A stretch of DNA of 64,000 nucleotides from Annona cherimola. Taxonomy: Eukaryota; Streptophyta; Magnoliopsida; Magnoliales; Annonaceae. Shown here one piece after another: positions 43,640-53,250 of this stretch. Each line of letters starts with the position of its first letter. The stretch's first letter is position 1. The DNA is taken from positions 43,572,012 to 43,636,011 of the forward strand of contig CM059971.1 in NCBI GenBank assembly GCA_030490835.1. The letters are read 5' to 3'. A model generated the notes under the pieces. That model had not been told where the DNA came from, did not search any database, and saw only the letters and a list, made by a program, of their open reading frames with translations. The position numbers and the translations under genes are program-made.

Positions 43640-44790
43640 ACAACTACAACCCAAGCTGGAGAAATCATCCCAACTTCTCATAGAACAACCAGACGAGGCT
43701 AAATCAACTGCCTAGATTCTCGCAGCAGCCCCCGCAGCAACAGCCTGCAAGACTAATGCAGTTCATTCCACCACCGCGAGAAGAGAAAAAATCTGATCTG
43801 GAAAACCTCTTTATGTGATTCATGCAATCCCAGATCACGATGAACAGGAACCTGGAAGCTCAGATAGGCCAACTGTTCTCAGCCCTGAACAACTGACCCC
43901 AAGGATCGCTACCGAGCGACACCGAGCAAAACCCGAAGGGAAAAGGCAAAGAACAGGTCCAAGCAGTCACATTGCGTAGTGGAAAGCAGTTACCTGATGC
44001 AACTCCACCAGAATCGATGACTAAACCCACTAATCCTCTGATTCAGCAGTCGCAGGAGCCAGAAGAACCAGTTACTACCCAGAAGCAACTGGACGCTGAA
44101 ATCGCAATGAATCCAAGGCCGCCTCCTCCATTTTCTCAGCGATTCGAAAAGACTAAAAAGGAAGGTCGATTCAAGAAGTTCTTAGAGGTATTAAAGCAGC
44201 TGCATATTAATATACCTCTCGTTGAAGCCTTGGAACAGATGTCTAGCTAGGCCAAATTCATGAAAGACATGCTATTAAGGAAAAGGCAATTGACGGAATT
44301 CGAAACAGTGCCATTAATAGAGGAAACCAGTGCGAGAGTGCAGAGGAAGCTGCTTCCTAAACTCAAGGACCCAGGGAGTTTCACCATCCCATGCACGATT
44401 GGAGACCAGTACTTCGGGAGTGCCCTATGCCACCTGGGAGCTAGTATTAATCTCATGCCCTTGTCCATTTTCAGAAAATTGGGCCTTGGGGAAGCCCGAC
44501 CTACGACAGTGACGCCACAACTGGCGGATCGATCCATCACATATCCGAAAGGTATTATTGAGGATGTCCTTGTCAAGGTGGACAAGTTCATCTTTCCAGC
44601 TGATTTTATTATCCTGGATTATGAAGAGGATCGAGATGTGCCAATCATTTTGGGTCGACCTTTCCTCGCAACAGGCAATGCGATAATCAATGTACGAGCC
44701 GGAGAATTAACCATGCAGGTGCAAATGAAAAAGTTATGTTCAATGTGCTCAAGTCTATACAGAGCCCAACTGACCCAGAGGATTGCTTAA
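43640..44790 (+). pseudogene. gag-pro: Athila-1 gag 3' part and protease
   Basis: One register from 43645 through the protease. YNPSWRNHPNFS, a Gln/Pro-rich stretch, then VTLRSGKQL, a hallmark of Athila gag ends, then PPFSQRFEKTKKEGRFKKFLEVLKQL in pieces, and the protease: FTIPCTIGDQYFGSALCHLG, ASINLMPLSIFRKLGLGE, VPIILGRPFLATGNAIINV. The catalytic aspartate of the family (CDLGAS) is His here; codon CAC at 44431-44433. Stops at 43681-43683, 43816-43818, 43894-43896 and 44248-44250. A frameshift near 44735 ends the protease. Confidence 0.85.
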
Positions 44791-45161
44791 GGATTGATAT
44801 AGGCAATTCTACGGTTTAAAAACTTCCCCAGCCTAGTATTGATAAGAACCCAGAGGAGATTGGAAACAAGTGCTGCAAGTTATCTGCCTACACTAAAGAC
44901 ATACTCATTGATCACATCAGGCTCGGACGACTGACTGAGCCGGTGGAAAATCAGGGCCTGGAAGATAAAGCCAATGATGGAATAGAAGGGGTCACAATTG
45001 ATAAAACTAAACATTTTCGAACCCAAATGCCCCTCTATCATCTGCCGGAAGTTAAAATATGGCATGACTCAATGCATAAATGGGCTAAGATTAGAACTGA
45101 ACCTCCAGGTTGCAGTCCGAATGGCCGGGAGTTCAAGGTGGTGAAATTGAAAGCAGATTGA
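44791..45161 (+). pseudogene. pol: Athila-1 pol remnant: RT, RNase H and integrase core deleted
   Basis: After the protease only about 370 bp remain before a stop at 45161. The last residues, KIRTEPPGCSPNGREFKVVKLKAD, resemble the C-terminal end of an Athila integrase. The sequence after the stop, GGGAGGCAACCCA at 45209-45221, is the usual post-pol motif of Athila elements. No RT (FMDD), RNase H or integrase core is present, unlike the Athila-2 fragment at 58366-60993, so most of pol has been deleted. Confidence 0.7.
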
Positions 45162-46174
45162 ACAATAGGAACGTCGGGCTGAGGATGTTAAGCTTAGCGC
45201 TGAATGGGAGGCAACCCATTGCTTAGTTTCAATTTGATTTGCAATTTTGTTTTTGTTTCTGGTTTTTATTTTTATTTTCAGGAAAATAATTTGGAGCATA
45301 ATTTCATAAAGATCATGCTTGGAAGCAGACTGGAAAAATTGAGAAAAAAAATCAGTGCCTAGGCGCCGCATGGGGGCGCCCCCGACAACATGAGGAACAC
45401 CCCGAAGAACACGGGCGCCCCGGCGCCGGGTCGTGGATAGCGCGACCCGGATGCCTTATAAAGCATGGGGTTAGGGTTCTAAACCCTAAACCCCACGCCC
45501 CGGCGCCAAAACGCCCCATTTCTCATTCCCAAATATTCCCACCTAGATTTCAAGCCATTGCAACTCAAATCCAACTGCATTTCATCAAGGATTCATCCTC
45601 CCATTCCATCCATTCCAACCATTCCCTTTTCATTCTTTTTCCCCTTTGCTTAGATCCACTAAAATCCATTCAAAACTCCGATTTTTCATCACCAAATCCT
45701 AAGCCTAACACCTACATTGAGGTTCCACTCACTTTCCCCTTCATTTGGGCTCCATTTTGAGCCCCATCTTCTTCCCTTTTCCGTCTGGCGCCAGAAACCG
45801 ACTGACAGCAGATCGGCGCCTAGGCGCCGATACCCCCCGCTCCGACGCCAGTGCAGAAGCAAGACAGTTTCAGAATTTCAGGCGGAAAGCTTTGTGGGTA
45901 AAAATCTCTCCATTGTTGATATATTCCAAGTGCTTTGAAGTGATTTGATAACTGTTTGAGTGGAATATTGGATTGGATTGGTAAATTTTTGTGGATTGAT
46001 TTGCTTGGGATTGGTTTGGTGCTCGTTTGGTATTGGTGGTTGGTTGGTGGAGGTTGAACGGTGATTGCTTTTGGCGCATTTTTGGAGCTTGGCTTGTTGT
46101 GTATTGGACTTTGGATTGCCTGGTTGTGTTGGATTTTTGTTTACAAGGACCGATTGGGACTGCTTGTGTGCGAT
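45162..46174 (+). other. Athila-1 pol-ORF3 spacer with GC-rich palindromes and promoter-like block
   Basis: GGCGCC blocks at 45356-45440 and 45815-45828. CTTATAAAGC at about 45456-45465 is followed by GGTTAGGGTTCTAAACCC, a telo-box-like inverted repeat (about 45468-45490), and an AT/CT-rich leader. No gene seen. Confidence 0.6.
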
Positions 46175-47278
46175 ATGGCATCATCATCCTCGGCCAAAAG
46201 GAAGAAAGTGCAGGAACCCGTGGACTTTGATGCAAATTGATTTGTGTCAGCCAAGGCCTTCAAGCGCTACACAGACGCGCTCCAGAAAAGGCATCTGATT
46301 CCGGAGAGAGGAATCAAGATAGATGAGTTCTCCGACGCTCCACTCCTCAACTTGCATGCTCGAGGTTAGCAACAGTTCGTGGCGCAACCCTTGGCTACTA
46401 TTACTCCCGTGGTCAAGGAGTTTTATGCCAACGCAGTGGAACACGAGGAGGGGCGGGTGAAAGTCAGGGGCAAGATCGTCCCTTTTCATGCGGAGGCGAT
46501 CAACGCCTACTACAGGTTAACGCCTTTTCCTCACCCAGGCGAGTACGAGGCATTTCTGGAGGGCGAAGACCGAGATACAGAATCCATCACTAGACCTTTT
46601 TGCTAGAAGCCACCGGTTTGGAAGTCTAAGGGAGGACAACTCACGTCCTTCAAGCACAGTGAGATGATGTACTATGGGCGAATGATTTTCCACTTCATCT
46701 TGGCCCGGATGATGCCGTCAACCCATGTCAGTGAGGTGACAATGGACAAGGCCCTCTTACTATACGCCATCTACAGTAGGCTGACGATCGACGTCGGAAG
46801 GCTCATATATCATCAGATCTGCGCCTGTACGACAGCTCCCCGAGGCAGCTATTTCTTCCCATCCCTCATCATTGAGCTGTACAAGTGGGCCGGCATCAAC
46901 TGGGAGCCGATGGAGGAGGTCCTGAACTGTCAGGCCATCATAGACGACCTCTCCTACAGCACCCAGCCTCGGGTCTACACCGCCATGACACGACCTAGAG
47001 TAAATCCTGCAGCGGGTCCATCCTCGCAGTCGCTATCCATGGCCAAGCGGCTAACCAACCTGGAGAACTTGGTTGCCGCCCAAGCCAGGTACCAGCGTTA
47101 ACATGATAGGGAAATAGAGGCCTACCTACTGCGGATTGCGGAGGACCGCCAGATCGACATCTCCACCCTCCCGCCCTTCCCACCGACGCCACCCGAGGTC
47201 CGAGCCTGCTTCGGGCAGCAGTCCCAGCCCCAGCCCGACGACAGTAACGACGAGGATGCGAAGGAGTCCGATTCTTGA
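46175..47278 (+). pseudogene. Athila-1 ORF3 (env-like / putative plant transposon protein)
   Basis: One frame of 367 codons from MASSSSAKRKKVQEPVDFDA. Core phrases: FVSAKAFKRYTDALQKRHLI, PERGIKIDEFSD, FYANAVEHEEGRVKVRGKIV, MMYYGRMIFHFILARMMPST, YSRLTIDVGRLIYHQICACT, FFPSLIIELYKWAGINW. Stops at 46238-46240, 46367-46369, 46604-46606 and 47099-47101 disable it. The basic start (KRKK), the central alpha-helical core and the acidic tail match third ORFs of Athila elements. No clear membrane span. Function of the family is unknown. Confidence 0.82.
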
Positions 47279-47377
47279 CGGAGTTCCAGTCTTTCATTTT
47301 ATTTTTCTTTTATTTTTGCTTATCATTGTATTTTAATTATTAGTTTATGATAAGTCATCATGCATTGAGGACAATGC
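47279..47377 (+). other. Athila-1 3' UTR, part before Copia-B
   Basis: AT-rich sequence after ORF3 ending TGCATTGAGGACAATGC. The phrase continues after Copia-B at 55784 (ATCTCTCAAGTTTGGGGGAG). Confidence 0.8.
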
Positions 47378-47511
47378 TGTTGGAAACATGAGGAAAACTA
47401 GCTAAATCTATATTTTGATGATTAACAAATCAATTTGAGTATGTCTTGGCTACTAACAAGTTTGTGAAATGTTTAAGGAATATACATTTGAAGAAAATCA
47501 AGTTAGGAAGG

Positions 47512-47795
47512 CCAAGTCGATCCCCAAGTCGACTCCAAGATCGACTTCAAACATGCAGAACGTCCAGAGCTGAAATGGGAAGAAGACCAAGTGAAGTCGC
47601 GGGTCAAGTCGACTCCACATGCGACTTGGGTAGCCAAGTCGCAGACGAAGTCGACCTCGCTATCGACTTCAGTCGTGCAATTTCTTCCAGAGTTGAAAAT
47701 TGGGACACGGAGCTGCCAAGTCGCAGGCCAAGTCGACTCCATGTGCGACTTGGGTGAAGTTGCGAACGAAGTCGACCCCGAAGTGCGACTTGAAG
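47512..47795. repeat. GTCGAC nested-palindrome array, Copia-B LTR
   Basis: Units of about 36-38 bp. In the clearest one, 47716-47753, ten-base arms CCAAGTCGCA and TGCGACTTGG flank a central AAGTCGACT. Each unit thus presents several AAGTCG/CGACTT half-sites in alternating orientation. A second array is at 48250-48550, and all Copia LTRs here have equivalents. Confidence 0.85.
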
Positions 47796-48960
47796 AATTC
47801 AAGGCTCAAGGATGGGAAAGCTAGCTTCTTTCCATGATCAAAGATGCAAGTTCAAAACTTGGTTTCAAGTTTAAATGCAAACCAAGATCAAATCAAGTTT
47901 AGAGAAAATCCAAATAAGTTGCAAAGTTCAAGATGAATCAAAGTCAAAGCTTCCAAAGGTTCCAAATCATTCAAAGGACTTCTTCACTCTAGGCTTAAGA
48001 GCTTCAAGCATGATCAAGATCAAAACAAGCCTATCAAAGTTCAAGGATTCAAGATCTAGAACAAATCAAAGGCAAAGACATCAAGCATGCTTCAAATAGT
48101 CAAGTCTTCAAGAACAAACTCCAAAGCAAGCAGGCTCTTCAAAGATTCAAGCTAAACTAAGATTAAAGCCAAGCAAGCAGAAGAGAAGACATTAATCCAA
48201 AAGGAAAATGAAGAATTCCAAGTTCCAAATTCAGAAAATCAACTGCCGAGGTGAAGTCGCACCCCAAGTCGACTCCACCTGCGACTTGGGTCAAGTCTGA
48301 AGCCAAGTCGACTCAACCTGGAACTTGAAGTCGCTACAGGAAGTGAAGTCGCGAAGTCAAGACGACTCCAGACTGCGACTTGGGTGAAGTCGCAAAGCCA
48401 AGTCGACTTCATGATCGACTTCAATCGAGGAAAAACTTCCAACGTTGAAAACTGAAGACCGGAGTCTGCGAAGTCGCACCCGAAGTCGACTCCATCAGCG
48501 ACTTGGGTGAAGTCGCACCCGAAGTCGACTCCACATGCGACTTGGGTCGCAACGGTCGGATTTATTTTCGAACGTTGGCGCATTAAATGCACGCCACCAA
48601 CCTTCTAACGTTCGGATTCCCTCCAAACTCATAAATACAACCCATTGTGAACGAAGGAAGATAAGAGGACCATTAAGTGAGCATAACTCATATCCATAAG
48701 AGCTTCAAAGAGATCAAATCACTCAAGGAGGAAGAATTGTGCTTCAAGTTGCAAGAGCTACATTCAGAAAACTCAAAGCCATCATCTACAAGTTCTTCCC
48801 TGCGCTAAATCGTTTCTACACACCTGTAAAGTGTAGTTTACTTTTATTGTCTACTTGTTTGTGTTGAACTTGATTTAGCTTGCGTAGCTAAGATCAAGTG
48901 GTAGCAAAGTAGTGTGTGATTGGAGTGTGACTCATCACCTACTTGTGCTAGTTGTTGATG

Positions 48961-49160
48961 CCCCCTAGAGCTGGAATCTAGAAGAGAGCAAGAGGCTCTA
49001 GTTGTTGATGCCCCCTAGAGCTAGAATCTAGAAGAGAGCAAGAGGCTCTGGTTGTATATGCCCCCTAGAGCTAGAATCTAGAAGAGAGCAAGAGGCTCTG
49101 GTTGTATATGCCCCCTAGAGCTAGAATCTAGAAGAGAGCAAGAGGCTCTAGTTGTATTCG
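48961..49160 (+). repeat. Four 50-bp tandem repeats, Copia-B 5' LTR
   Basis: Units starting CCCCCTAGAGCT at 48961, 49011, 49061 and 49111; mirrored at 55321-55520 in the 3' LTR. Copy number is one in Copia-C and E, two in D and A (3'), three in A (5'). Confidence 0.88.
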
Positions 49161-49420
49161 CGGAATACAATAGTGGAACCCAAGTCACAAGGAGTGTGAG
49201 CTTGGAAGAGTGGAGTAGGGAGGTTGCCCGAACCACTATAAAATCCTTGTCTACTTGCTTTTATTTCTGCTCTCTTTATTACTTTGCTTTCCATTCAGTT
49301 TCTTCATTCAAGGGGATTAATTCTACAAGGGGTTAAGTTTTTAAGTTACCAAAGAAATTTTTAAGAACCCAATTCACCCCTCCCCTCTTGGGTTTTGCCA
49401 TCTATTCGGGACCCAACAAG

Positions 49421-49432
49421 TGGTATCAGAGC
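49421..49432 (+). promoter_or_regulatory. Primer binding site, Copia-B
   Basis: TGGTATCAGAGC, unchanged initiator Met tRNA site two bases after the LTR. Confidence 0.87.
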
Positions 49433-49466
49433 AGGTCTTTGAATTGAACCAAAGAGATCCAACCTT

Positions 49467-51305
49467 ATGGCATCCCAATCCACTTCCGTTCCTGCTTTTG
49501 CTGAAGGCCAATCATTCACAAGGCCACCCTTGTTTGATGGGAACAACTTTGGCTATTGGAAGCTTCGTATGAAGCAACTCATCATGGCTACCAATATGGA
49601 TTCTTGGATTGCTATCCAAGATGGTGTGATTTTGCCTACCGATGACAAAGCTTCCAAATGGACCGAAGAGGAAGTTAGAATCGTCAAGAGCAATGCCAAG
49701 GCAATGAATTCTTTATTTTGTGCTCTTACGGCTTCGGAGTATGATAGAGTATCTTCTTGTTTGACTGCAAAAGAGATATGGGATACTCTAACATCTATTT
49801 ATGAAGGAACCTCCCAAGTCCAAGGGACTAGGAGAAACATTTTGATTGGAGAGTTTGAAAATTTCAGAATGCTAGATACTGAAAATATTTCTGAAATGTT
49901 TGCGAGATTTTCTAAAATTACTAATGCTCTAAAGGGTCTTGGAAAAGCTATTTCTGAATCCGAGCAGGTTATGAAGATATTGAGAGCTCTACCGGATTCA
50001 TGGACTCCAAAGATAACGGCAATTGAAGAAGCCAAAGACCTCAACACATTGAAGCTTGAAAATCTTATTAGCTCACTCATGTCACATGAGCTAATTAAGA
50101 AAAGGAATGAGGATCAACACAAAGGCAAAAGAGCAATTGCCTTAAAAGCTACACAAGACACGGATGACACCTCATCCTCTCAAAACGATGACAAGATGGC
50201 CCTACTCACAAAACAATTCAGAAAATTTGTGAGAAAAGGCGGAAATTTCAGAAATTTCAAAGACAGAAATTCCAGAGAGAAAGAGGAAGAACCAATCAAA
50301 TGCTATAGATGCGGGGGCGTAGGACATATGCAAACCCAATGTCCTACACCGGAGGAAAGGCCAAAGGAAAATCATGAAGGCAGAAGATATCAAAAGGGAA
50401 GAGGCATGTACGTCAATAAGGAGACGTCATCAACATGCAGCTCTTCAACCGACGATAACGATGCGGCCAACTGTGCAAGAATATGCTGCGTAGCACAAAT
50501 CGAACAAGAAGAAGAACTGCTATGCTTGAACACGACGGAAGTTTTGGAAGATCAATCTACCTCAACAAAATACACAGAAAGTGAAGAGGTAACTTCCAAA
50601 CCTTATTCTCAATCAAGTTATTCTTCTTTTCATGATTGTCTCAAATGTGCCGAATTAGATGAACTACAAATTGCATATGATTCATTGTATGGGGAAATCA
50701 AAAAGCTAGGAAACAAGTTGACATTAAAAAGAAAACAATGTAACATTGTTATCATTGAAAATGGAAAACTAGCTGAAATGTCAACAAAATTGAAAGAAGA
50801 AAATGAATCATTGTTGAAAGAAGTAGAAAAACTGAAAAAGGAGAACAAATCCTTAAATGAATCATTAGCAAAGTTCTCTAATCCAGGAGAAAGTGTAAAG
50901 ATGTTTCTGAACATGACCTCCCAAACAAACAAAAGAGGTCTTGGATACAATACATTTGAGCAAAAAGAAAGTGGGAAATCAAATGTGCCAACACATGGAA
51001 AATATCAAACAAATATTGCACCTACATTCAAGCCACAAAGGAAAAATGTTGTGTGGACTAAAAGGCCAACATTTGAACCAAAATATACTTGGAGGCCTAC
51101 TCCTAGATTACCAATGGCTTGCAATTTCTGTAACAAAATGGGTCATAAATCCTATAAATGTAACTTCAAGAAATTATATGACCATGGTGCAAGATTAGTT
51201 TGGGTTCCAAGGAACACGAGATTTGGGCTTTCTAAGGTAGAGCAACGAAGATTGAATTATTTTACTAACCCAAATGGACCCATAAAATGGGTACCAAAAA
51301 GATGA
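49467..51305 (+). CDS. gag: Copia-B Gag polyprotein, intact
   Basis: 612 residues from [14 protein letters not shown], same start context as the other copies. UBN2-like N-terminal domain, zinc knuckle 1 CYRCGGVGHMQTQC, linker with CARICCVAQIEQEEE, a coiled coil rich in Lys/Glu (LKEENESLLKEVEKLKKEN), zinc knuckle 2 [14 protein letters not shown], and the end IKWVPKR. It is the only intact gene of this element. It may still contribute particle protein, while pol must be supplied in trans. Confidence 0.92.
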   Translation: MASQSTSVPAFAEGQSFTRPPLFDGNNFGYWKLRMKQLIMATNMDSWIAIQDGVILPTDDKASKWTEEEVRIVKSNAKAMNSLFCALTASEYDRVSSCLTAKEIWDTLTSIYEGTSQVQGTRRNILIGEFENFRMLDTENISEMFARFSKITNALKGLGKAISESEQVMKILRALPDSWTPKITAIEEAKDLNTLKLENLISSLMSHELIKKRNEDQHKGKRAIALKATQDTDDTSSSQNDDKMALLTKQFRKFVRKGGNFRNFKDRNSREKEEEPIKCYRCGGVGHMQTQCPTPEERPKENHEGRRYQKGRGMYVNKETSSTCSSSTDDNDAANCARICCVAQIEQEEELLCLNTTEVLEDQSTSTKYTESEEVTSKPYSQSSYSSFHDCLKCAELDELQIAYDSLYGEIKKLGNKLTLKRKQCNIVIIENGKLAEMSTKLKEENESLLKEVEKLKKENKSLNESLAKFSNPGESVKMFLNMTSQTNKRGLGYNTFEQKESGKSNVPTHGKYQTNIAPTFKPQRKNVVWTKRPTFEPKYTWRPTPRLPMACNFCNKMGHKSYKCNFKKLYDHGARLVWVPRNTRFGLSKVEQRRLNYFTNPNGPIKWVPKR

Positions 51306-51311
51306 GAATTA

Positions 51312-53233
51312 TTTGTCTATTTTTTAGATTTGTTTAAAGGCAAAGACAAACAATGCATGGTTCATGTATAGCGGTTGTTCAAGGCACATGACTGGAGAAA
51401 GAAATTTGTTTCACAAACTTAAGCCTTGCAACGACGGAACGGTTGCCTTTGGTAATAATGAGAAAGATGATCTAAGTGATGCAGATGACATAACAAGCAA
51501 TCTTGAAAAATTGCATATGGAAAAGCAAGAAGAATCCATAGAGGAAAGGGTAAGTGAAGGTAACAATTCCTATAAACCTCCAACTGATTTAAAATTCAAT
51601 CATGCACATCCAATTGAGCAAGTTATAGGAAATGTATATGAAGGTGTAAAAACTAGAAGGTCAAAGCAAAATGTGTGTGGACAATATGCTTTTGTATCCA
51701 AGATTGAACCTTCTAATATTGAACAAGCTCTTGATGATGAAAACTGGATTATAGCAATGCAAGAAGAACTAAATCAATTTGAAAGAAATAAAGTTTGGCA
51801 TCTTGTTCCTAGACCAAATGATTGTACTATTATTGGCACCAAGTGGGTCTTTAGGAACAAATGAGATGAAAGTGGACTTGTAGTGAGGAACAAAGCTAGA
51901 CTTGTGGCAAAAGGATACTCACAAGAAGAAGGAATAGATTTTGAGGAATCCTATGCACCGGTTGCTAGATTAGAAGCAATTCGCATCTTACTAGTTTTTG
52001 CATCTCACATGAACTTTAAATTATTTCAAATGGATGTCAAAAGTGCATTTCTGAATGGTTATATAAATGAAGAGGTGTATGTTGAGCAACCACCTGGATT
52101 TGAGGAAAAAGATCAATCTAAATTTGTATACAAACTAACCAAAGCATTATATGGATTAAAACAAGCTCTAAGAGCTTGGTATGATAGACTAAGCAAGTTT
52201 TTTATTGATCATAACTTTCAAAAGGGAAAGGTAGACACCACTCTGTTTATTAAGTACAATGGAAAAGATATATTAATCATTCAAATTTATGTTGATGATA
52301 TCATTTTTGGTGCTACTAATGAAACTCTTTGTCAAGAACTTTCTGAGCTTATGCAGAAAGAACTTGAAATGAGCATGATGGGAGAGTTAAACTTTTTCCT
52401 TGGACTGCAAATCAAGCAATTGAATGAAGGAATCTTCATTAACCAGTCCAAGTACATCAAGGAAATGCTCAAGAAGTTTGGCATGGAGAATAGCAAAGGA
52501 GCAAACACGCCCATGAGCTCTACAATCAAGCTTGACAAAGATGAGAAGGGCAAAGTAGTTGATTTAAAATTATATAGAAGCATGATAGGTTCCTTATTGT
52601 ATCTAACTGCTTCTAGACCTGATATCTTGTTTAGTATGTGTATGTGCTCTAGATTTCAATCATGCCCAAAAGAATCACACTTGGTAGCTGTGAAAAGAAT
52701 TTTCAGATATCTAGTAGACACTACCAATTTAGGACTATTGTATCCAAAGGGCTCTAATTTTTGATCTAATCGGCTACTCGGATGCGGATTTTGCTGGTTA
52801 CAAAGTAGATAGAAAAAGCACTAGTGGAACATGTCAGTTTCTTGGAAGCATGTTGGTTTCATGGTTTTCAAGAAAACAAACTAGTGTTGCTCTATCTACG
52901 GCGGAAGCCGAATATATTGCCGCCGGGAGCTGTTGTGCCCAATTACTTTGGATAAAACAGCAACTTAGGGACTATGGCATGGATTTTAAAGATATATCTA
53001 TCAAATGTGATAATACCAGTGCCATTTGTCTAACCAAGAATCTTGTATTGCATTCTAAGACCAAACATATAGATCTTAGACACCATTTCATTAGAGAACA
53101 TGTAGAAAATCATGACATATGTTTGGAATTTGATAGAACAGAGGATCAAGTTGCAGATATATTCACTAAACCCCTAGCAAGAGAAGCATTCTATAAAATT
53201 AGAAATAACAAGGGAATGATTGAGCTCACCTAA
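51312..53233 (+). pseudogene. pol: Copia-B pol: protease fragment fused to RT-RNase H, integrase deleted
   Basis: In the +1 frame of gag. The protease motif reads [14 protein letters not shown]: the catalytic Asp is Tyr (codon TAT 51367-51369). Right after AFGNNEK the frame jumps to DDLSDADD, the linker before RT, so the rest of the protease, the HHCC site and the whole integrase core (about 1.15 kb compared with Copia-C) are missing in frame. A TGA at 51862-51864, then RT with [11 protein letters not shown] and [14 protein letters not shown] one-base gain near 52757 shifts RNase H ([23 protein letters not shown]). Stop at 53233. Confidence 0.93.
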
Positions 53234-53250
53234 GTAACAAAACAACAAAT

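Larger units (their letters stand above)
47378..49418 (+). mobile_element. Copia-B 5' LTR
   Basis: 2041 bp, TGTTGGAAACATGAGG to CCCAACA, the longest Copia LTR here. Palindrome arrays at 47512-47795 and 48250-48550 are separated by about 450 bp of AAG/CAA-rich sequence (TTCAAG, ATCAAG repeats). CATAAATA at 48630-48637 is the TATA box. Four 50-bp repeats follow. Confidence 0.95.

Noticed and set aside
45468..45490. Interstitial telomere repeat
   Set aside because: Only about two AAACCCTA words in inverted arrangement; better read as telo-box motifs in a retroelement leader.
48961..49160. Regular 50-bp repeats that might suggest a CRISPR array
   Set aside because: Units are contiguous with no unique spacers and lie inside plant LTRs.
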